Positions 57,601-64,000 of a stretch of 64,000 bases of DNA are shown piece after piece (the stretch's first letter is position 1; each line of letters opens with the position of its first letter). The notes beneath the pieces were generated by a model. That model was not told the DNA's origin and did no database searches. It worked only from the letters and a program-made list of their open reading frames with translations. The position numbers and the translations under genes are program-made. The stretch comes from Rhizoclosmatium globosum (taxonomy: Eukaryota > Chytridiomycota > Chytridiomycetes > Chytridiales > Chytriomycetaceae), in the NCBI GenBank assembly GCA_002104985.1, contig MCGO01000034.1, forward strand, positions 1 through 64,000, in the 5' to 3' direction.

Positions 57601-60022
57601 GATTGTAGGTGTGGTTCCAGTTGGAGATGAGACGATTGTCTGGAGGAGTTGAGGTTTTGGAATCAGGATTGACAGAAGAGACCGGTTACTTTGTATCGAC
57701 GCTTCCTGTGTAGTTTCTTCTGGTATGCCTGGGGAGTTCACCGGAGTTGAAGCTAAAGTTTGAGGCCGAAACACTTTAGCGATGACAGGAAAGACGTTCC
57801 CGTTCCAACTCATGGTCGGTTCGTCTTGAGACAATCGATACTTTGTCGCTTCGAATAGCTCCTTGTCGACAGCACTTCCTATAAGTTCACCATTGACTTG
57901 ATTCAGACAATGACATGCGGCAACTGCTCGCTCCATATCTCCGTCTCCGTCTTTTCGAAAAACGGGACGAAACCCTGTAAAGATTCCATCTCTCGTCTTC
58001 TCGACTCCAGCCCAACTGACGCTTGGCAAAGTGAGAGTTCCAGTCTTGTCCCAGCAAAAAACGTCAACACGACCAGCGTAGTTGACTCGATCCTGTGAAA
58101 GATTTAGCATGCACTTGTCGAAGATAACGGAGGCTTACCGGTGATATACAAAAGATGTTTTTCTTCTTCAGTCTTCGAACTGCTTGAGAAACCCCGATGG
58201 TTAAAACCAAAGGTAATGCTGGTGGAACAGCAATGGTGATCAAATCCAGCGACGTGAATAATACCCACACTGTCCCAAACCCTTTTTTCAGCCTATATTT
58301 TATATAAGCCATTGAAAGACAGGTAAAACGACTTACCCATGAGTCACACGATTCGCAAACGCAACAAGGGCAATGAGTCCCAAGATCCCCATAAACACCA
58401 TCGCATCTTTGTAGAATCGAATATCCACTTTCTTGGGATACAATATCCCACGAACAAGTGAACCCTTACTACAATTGAACCCCGTTGCAACAACAATCCC
58501 CACAACCTTCTCCCCTCCTTCTCCAGAATCCCCCACATACAAACCAGGCTTCAACTCCACAACCTCTGTCCCAGCATACACCATAGAAACACGACACTGA
58601 TCCGCCGCAAAGACGTTCCCTCGACACTCAAACTTTGACAGCGCCGTTTTCACAACATTCACAGTCTCCCCCGTCAAACCGCTTTCATCCACGACTACAT
58701 CTCCTTGCACAAGGACAACATCTGCAGGCGATTTCCCCTGCGTCATTATAATAGCGTCGCCGACGACAAGATGGCGCGACGCAATGGTCTTTGGGGAACC
58801 GTCACGAAGAACAGTGACTGTATCGTCCAGGTGAACGAGTTTTTGCAGAGCCCGTTGATTTTTGCGGGTTGTATGGATTTCCCAAAGAATAGAGACTGTG
58901 GATGTGACAGCAATCACAAAGCTGTATAAGATGTAGTCTTCATAGAGCCAGATTATGATGGACGCGACTTGGAAGAGGTAGAACGGGTGGATTACTTTGT
59001 TTGCGAGGAGAGTGAGGAAGGGTGTTTGTGAGATTTGCATTTGGTTTTCGCCGGTTCGGGTGAGGAGTTGTGCTGCTTTTTGTGAAGTGAGGCCGTGGCG
59101 GAGAGGGTGGATTTGGTCAAAGAGGACGTGGAGGGATGCATTGATTCGCTTTTTATTGTGGATTAGAGAGAAAGATGGTATTTGAGGTGAATAAAGGGAA
59201 CTTACGACAAACGTGTTTGCACCTTCTTGGAACACGTATCGCTGTCTTTTGTAATCAAAGTATCGATACTTTCTCGTACTTGGTACGGTGTTTCGATGGG
59301 GCTTTTTCTGGCGCTGTGCCTCCACATCATCTTGTAAAACGGCATATCCCGTACCATCTGAACTTCCTTCTCGAAGATGCGCATCATTAGCTTCCTCTTC
59401 AATCTGTTCTGCAGCAACGTATGCTGGTGGATCTGCAATGAATATGAGTAAACTTCGACTGTTCAGAAAGGAGTTGTGTACCAAATGGATTCAGAAGGGG
59501 ATCTCCGCCAGATGCATCGAGAGAATTCACTTTCAACTCTTCATATGATCCGTCGCTACCCAAAACAAGAACGTATTCAGCGTCGCGAAAGTGAGATACA
59601 CGTGATCGGATGGTGTACGTTCTCAGCCATGGAATAGATGCACACACAAGCGGGAATATACCAAAAGTAATAACAGAGATACCAATGTATAGTATTAAAT
59701 GAGGGTTTGAGAATTTGTGGCCGGTGATGGATGTGTATTCGATGGGAAGATGGTGGTATGAAGGGTTGGGCGAGTTTTCCGATGGAACATCTGATTGAAA
59801 AGTAGAGTTAACTGGAGTCAAAGACTGTTCAGTGACTGTTTTAAGTGGATGGTCATGTGTTGAGCCAAGAACATTGAGTGGTTTTGAGTGAGAATGTTGC
59901 AGATCAACGGCAACTGGCGGCGCCCTGAGATTCTCTGAACTGTTGAAACGAGAGCCGATTCGAGAATTTGAAACTGATGTTGGACGCGATGAAGGACGGG
60001 ATGAAGGCCGGGACGAGGACAT
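54667..60022 (-). CDS. P5B-type ATPase (ATP13A2/YPK9-like)
   Basis: P-type pump of endo-lysosomal or vacuolar membranes; relatives export polyamines and affect metal tolerance. About ten exons, roughly 1,630 residues. The N-terminus is Ser/Arg-rich (SSRPSSRPSSRPTS) with a membrane hairpin typical of P5B. Motifs in order: DESGLTGETVNV (actuator TGE), AVPPALPLVLTIGV (P5B signature PPALP), FCWDKTGTLTLP (phosphorylated Asp), KGSPEAI, and MCGDGSNDSGALKAAHVG. The last normally reads GDGANDCGALKAADVG; the changes, above all Asp to His, are notable. An insert of about 150 residues after GFRPVF and another near 57,200 are low complexity. The tail after TM10 is long and charged. It shares a 229-base upstream region with the gene at 60252. 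Confidence 0.9.
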
Positions 60023-60251
60023 CAGCTATGGCAATCCTTGAAATAAATGACAATTCTGTGTACTTCATTAATTTCAGTGTCAAATAAAATCAATTATAGT
60101 AAAATAGTTCAATAATGGAAGCAATAGTTTGCATTAGTTTATACACCCATCAGCACTTAAACAACGCTCGACCTATGACAGAGTTGAGTTGCCTGAAACT
60201 TATACCAAACGCCTCTTCTTTTCTTGCATTCTCCAATTGTTTATAAAAACA

Positions 60252-60870
60252 ATGCATCAAATCGCCGTGATTGGAACAGCTGGCCGAGAAAACACAGCCA
60301 ACCTAATGTCTGAGCGACTATTCAAGTTGATGGTATCAAAAGTCGATGACATTGTTACAGTCGAGTGGAAGATGGATTGGAGTGAGGTTCACTTGGTCAG
60401 CAGTGGGGCAGCATGGGCCGGTGAGTTTACCAAATTCCACAATCAACAGAGAGTTTTAACAAATAACAGACCACTCAGCCGTTTCTCTCTTTCTTTTAAA
60501 CCCAAACTCCAAACTGACGCTTCATTTTCCATGCCGTTTCTTGTTAGAACAAAGTCGGATTGAGGATAATGGCTCTTCAGATTGGAGAAAGAATCCAGGA
60601 CGAACTGCGAATCAGTACCACGAACGTTTCAGCCGTGCACTCAATTTGGATTCAATGGCTCAGATTTCAGAGGCGATTAAAGCTGGTGCGGTGGTTGCAA
60701 CTGAAGCTGGCGGCTTTCATGCGAGAAATTCAAAGATTGCTCAGCAGACAAAGCGGTTGATTGCTTTCACTTGGAGTACGGGAAAGACTCCTGAGAAGTC
60801 AGGGTGGGACGCTGGATACCTGGAACAAATGCAAAGGACTACGTCTTCATATTGGTCTACATTCTATTGA
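60252..60870 (+). CDS. SLOG-like (LOG/DprA-fold) protein, probably frameshifted
   Basis: Two exons (intron about 60421-60469). Start MHQIAVIGTAGRE is a Rossmann-type beginning; SSGAAWADHSAV, FHARNSKIAQQ and RLIAFTWSTGK follow, as in SLOG-fold nucleotide-binding proteins found in bacteria and some eukaryotes. The read frame stops at 60870 after an odd tail (KSGWDAGYLEQ). In the next frame the same bases give GGTLDTWNKCKGLRLHIGL, the ending expected for the family, so one extra G in a GGG run near 60800 is likely. With that change the frame would continue to about 60990. Function unknown; binding of a nucleotide-type ligand is inferred. Confidence 0.6.
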
Positions 60871-61756
60871 TATTGTTGAGGGTGATGGAGGGGAAGGTTT
60901 TGTGGAGCAAGGTATTGGTAAACGGAAACGCCATGGTGAAGAGAAAGATAATGAACGGAGAGCGACTGAAAAGATCACGAGACGCGAATAAAAGTATGAA
61001 CGTTTTAAGCGTAAGACAGTTTCAATTCGAAATATTGGATTATTCTTCCGCCTAAAAATGTACAAGATGGACGTTGTAAGCAGGCACTTCAACAAGCGGA
61101 CTGGGTTGCTACACTCACCATTTCTTCAATATTGTTCTGGCGGAAGTAGAACCGCACGAGAAACTTTCTCACTGGTCATACTTGTTCTGTAATACACATA
61201 AATCCCCACCGTCATTCAAGTAAAGTTACACCCGTAAGAAACCGTGCAGCTTCTTTTTGAGCACAAGCTCTGTAAACGATGACTCTGCTGTGGAAGAGAC
61301 ACGAATTAAGGTGCTGAAAAAGCCAATTGGTCAAACAAACCAAACATAACTGTTCGCCCTCATCCCTCCAAAACCATACGAGTAAATATATGGGGCCTCA
61401 CGGGGAATTGAACCCAGAAACCTCTATATATGGTGGTCAAGGTGTCGGAGAGGGTTTGAAGGGGTCGGAGTGGGCTCTCCGAAGGTGTCGGAAAGGAAGC
61501 ACGCACACATACAGAACCCGTTCCTACGCCGTGGCCAAAGGCCACGGCGAGAAGCTCCGCTATTTTCTGCCATGCCGCCGCCATTTTCCAATGGATTTCG
61601 CGTCCGCGGCCGTCCGCCGCCTTCATATTAGTACTAATCCATTAAAGGGCAATTCTCTCGTTTATTCAGCAGTTGCTATTGAAATCTGCCGGTTTTTCCT
61701 TTTTTTACTCACTTCGAAACGACGGCGGCTCCTTGGGCGTCCCTTCCTACAGAAAG
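60871..61756. other. Intergenic stretch with GC-rich repeats
   Basis: Holds the tRNA-3'-end-like site, then imperfect GGTGTCGGA repeats (61440-61495), an inverted pair GCCGTGGCC/GGCCACGGC (about 61528-61548) that could form a hairpin, and a CCGCCGCC-rich patch to 61620. No gene seen. Confidence 0.5.
61391..61415 (+). repeat. tRNA 3'-end complement, PBS-like
   Basis: TGGGGCCTCACGGGGAATTG at 61391-61410, then AACCC. Read on the minus strand this is a tRNA T-arm (GGTTCAATTCC) and acceptor ending in CCA. A primer-binding site of an LTR element would look the same on the plus strand. No 5' tRNA half is visible. Confidence 0.4.
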
Positions 61757-64000
61757 ATGAACAAAAAACGCGGACATGACCCAGACGACGAAGACGCCGA
61801 TGACTACCAGGCGGGCATCAACTCTGATGGCGGCAGCGACAGTGGCATGATGGAGCCAGACTCGCCTCGCACTGCCACGACGACGGACGTTCGCAAGCTG
61901 CTCCGAGCCGAGTTCGGGCCCAACCACCTCAAGAAGCCCGCGCCTGTCACTACGCACACGCACGGACCATCGGGCTCGCTATCGATGCGTGTTGGTGGCG
62001 GCACACCAATCAGGATGCCCGTGTCGCGTGCTCAGCAGGAAGCCCAACAGGACCTTCAACAAGTTCGGACATCCTCACCAGCACCAACTAAACAACCGCA
62101 AAAGAAGAAACCGAAGACTGACCCGCTTCAGCAACTCGTCGTCGTGAATCAGACAGCGGCAAAGAAGAAAGCGGCCGCAAAGAAGGCCGAGGACATGGCT
62201 CGCTTGAGGGACTTGGAGCCACCAGTCGCTTTTCCGAATGGACCACCGCCGAAGCCATTAAAGCCATCAAAGCCACCGAAAGTACGCTCGGCTACTCCGA
62301 AACCACAGACTGCCCCTCGTCGCCCGAATCCTCCACCGCCGCCGACGCTACCAGACCGGAGCACTTCCCTGACCCCGTGGCAACCAAACCCATCGTCAGG
62401 AAACCGTCTTATTATCCTGGAAAATAAGGATGGACTTTATTTTCCCCACCGCAATTCGGCTGTTCCGATAGCGCCATTTCATATCGACCAACTTAGCCTT
62501 CATATCGACTTCAACAAGCCGTTCCATCAAAGCTACCTTCTTGCAAATGGCTGGACACACACTGAAGGATTCAAAAAGTGGGGGTGGGTCTTCTTGAATG
62601 GAAACTGGCTACAAATGGTGAGAACAATACTTTCTTTAGCTTCCTCAAACTAAATCGTTTCTCTAGTGTGCAGAGTGTAATAAACCCGACTCAGCGAAAA
62701 CCCGTGATTTTGTCTACTGCGGCGATGCAAAAGACTCGAACATCCACTTTGTCCACACTGAATGCTCCATCCCAAACGAAAAAGGCCGTGGACTTTGCAG
62801 TGCTTGTCTATTGGCGCACGACCCAGGCTCAGACAAAACACCTCTCAACGCACCACCAAGTTCTGCTGAGATTCTACCAGATGCTGTCTCCGTTCTACCA
62901 ACCACAGGTTCGACCGTTAGCACAAAACCAGCGTCCGAAGCAACCGGAATTTTGAAGAACAAGTACAACGCGGCTTTGGCTGAGGAACAGGATGGCGATG
63001 ATGTGGATGACAAACCTGGAGAAGCTGACGACGACGATGACGACGACTTGATTCCACTGGAAAGTGAAGAAATGGAGGAAGTCTTTCCTTGCTTTGAATT
63101 GCTGGAACGGGACGAAAAAGAAGCCATTCAGACGTACTATGACTTCCTGGCTCATCTTGGACTTCCCGAGACCTTCATTACGCTGTTGATGTGTTACATT
63201 CATGACTCAATGTTTGATGATACAAAAATGCTGTGGAATGGTGACAACTGGGCGATTATGCATACCAACGTCACAAGCTTTGCGGAGTTGATGAAAAGCC
63301 GTCGAACAAATAATACAATGCGTACGTTCAAGAGCTCATTCAAGCATATTGTGGTAAGAGTTGAATTTGTGTTTGACTGCAACTTACTATCCTCAGACAT
63401 TCATCAATTCTCGACAAAACGAGTTTCCGAACCGCGAAATGTACAAAAACTGGATGAAACCATCCATAGCGCTGTTTGTCGACTTTTTCGCGTTCTTCGA
63501 ACGCGCGCCGAACACAGAGTCGAAAAGAGGTCTGCCACGCTTCTCAAAGGTTTGTAGATACTTGTTTTTCAATATTTCTGATGATTCTTGGCAGTCCATG
63601 ATCCGTAAATGCCGTACTTCACTTGGTCTTCTGTTCGACCTCACCGCAGCTTGCCATCCAGAGGAGAGAAACCCAACCGAAAATGAAAGTATTTCCAAGC
63701 GTATGAAGCAAGCCATTATGGTGGTTGAAGCTGAGAACTCAAAGAACACAAACTTCATGCAAAAAAGTGGACTGGCATTGTTGAATTCAAAAGACTCATA
63801 CACTGATGAACTTAAACGATGGTGGCAAATGAACACCCGCAATAGAAAAGTACAGTTTCGATTGCCACAAACCTTATAATTAACGTCTTGTTAACATTCA
63901 GGGCTTCCAATATTACGCGCAAGATATCCTTATGCTGAATACAAAGCATCGTAGTGACAGTAATCGTGGGTATGAACTGGGTGGAATCGCGACACATGAG
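61757..64000 (+). CDS. Unknown acidic protein with zinc-type motif, partial at right edge
   Basis: Five exons read in frame to the window edge (joins near 62618-62668, 63355-63398, 63549-63595, 63849-63900), about 650 residues so far. The N-terminus is charged and basic with Pro/Lys tracts (PKPLKPSKPPK). A central motif CAECNKPDSAKTRDFVYC followed by HTEC and CSAC looks like a PHD- or RING-type zinc site, close to a DDDDDDD acidic run. The rest is helical (AILFxxL-like segments, LFVDFFAFFERAPN). No known family is recognised. The preceding PBS-like site and GC-rich repeats hint at a mobile element, but no transposase or integrase motif is visible. Start ATG at 61757; an in-frame TTG occurs earlier. 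Confidence 0.65.

Noticed and set aside
61385..61450. Functional tRNA gene on the minus strand
   Set aside because: Only the T-arm and acceptor 3' strand fit; no D-arm, A box or 5' acceptor is present within the expected distance.

Overview
The window looks like nuclear DNA of a zoosporic (chytrid-type) fungus. Genes carry many short GT-AG introns of about 45-60 bases, some with a TACTAAC-like branch site. The gene set combines fungal families (DHA1 drug transporter, ABCG transporter, GDP-mannose transporter, P5B ATPase, GPI-type secreted proteins, NACHT-ankyrin NLR) with a triple doublecortin protein, a family kept mainly in lineages with flagella. The lineage is inferred, not proven. I rebuilt gene models by hand from reading frames and splice signals; gene ends are firmer than exact intron borders.

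Layout. 1-3.1 kb (-): a C2H2 and tyrosine-recombinase-like protein of mobile-element type, cut by the left edge. 3.6-4.3 kb: two tRNA-like (SINE-like) heads, each followed by a GGTAGCATG minisatellite. 4.6-8.0 kb (-): a STAND/NLR receptor (N-terminal helical domain, NACHT, ankyrins). 9.1-11.0 kb (-): an MFS exporter. 11.9-12.9 kb (+): a C2H2 transcription factor. 13.1-25.3 kb: three closely related TKL-type kinase genes on + (one with a beta-trefoil tail, two with Sel1 tails), mixed with a coiled-coil zinc-finger gene and small GPI-type genes on -. 25.6-33.3 kb: triple doublecortin protein, long-chain acyl-CoA synthetase, a coiled-coil/CUE protein with a dynein-adaptor-like motif, and another GPI-type gene. 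33.9-40.6 kb (+): a secreted HExxE protein, an LRR protein, a small cysteine protein and a TIR protein with three SAM domains. 40.7-43.9 kb (-): ABCG transporter. 44.7-53.1 kb (+): one giant secreted gene joining two RNase T2 domains, a 5'-nucleotidase-like phosphoesterase, a mucin stalk and a GPI-like tail. 53.3-60.0 kb: GDP-mannose transporter (+) and P5B ATPase (-). 60.3-60.9 kb: a SLOG-like gene with a likely frameshift. 61.4-64.0 kb: a tRNA-3'-end/PBS-like site and an unknown acidic zinc-motif protein cut by the right edge.

How parts may work together. The NLR, the three kinase genes with interchangeable C-terminal modules, the LRR protein and the TIR-SAM protein resemble parts of innate immunity or self/non-self signalling; this is inference from domains. 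The RNase-phosphoesterase fusion suggests surface salvage of RNA: cutting RNA, then removing phosphate from nucleotides. Secretion and surface genes are frequent. The two most striking systems are the TIR-SAM-SAM-SAM protein (38246-40571) and the double RNase T2-phosphoesterase mucin (44716-53109).
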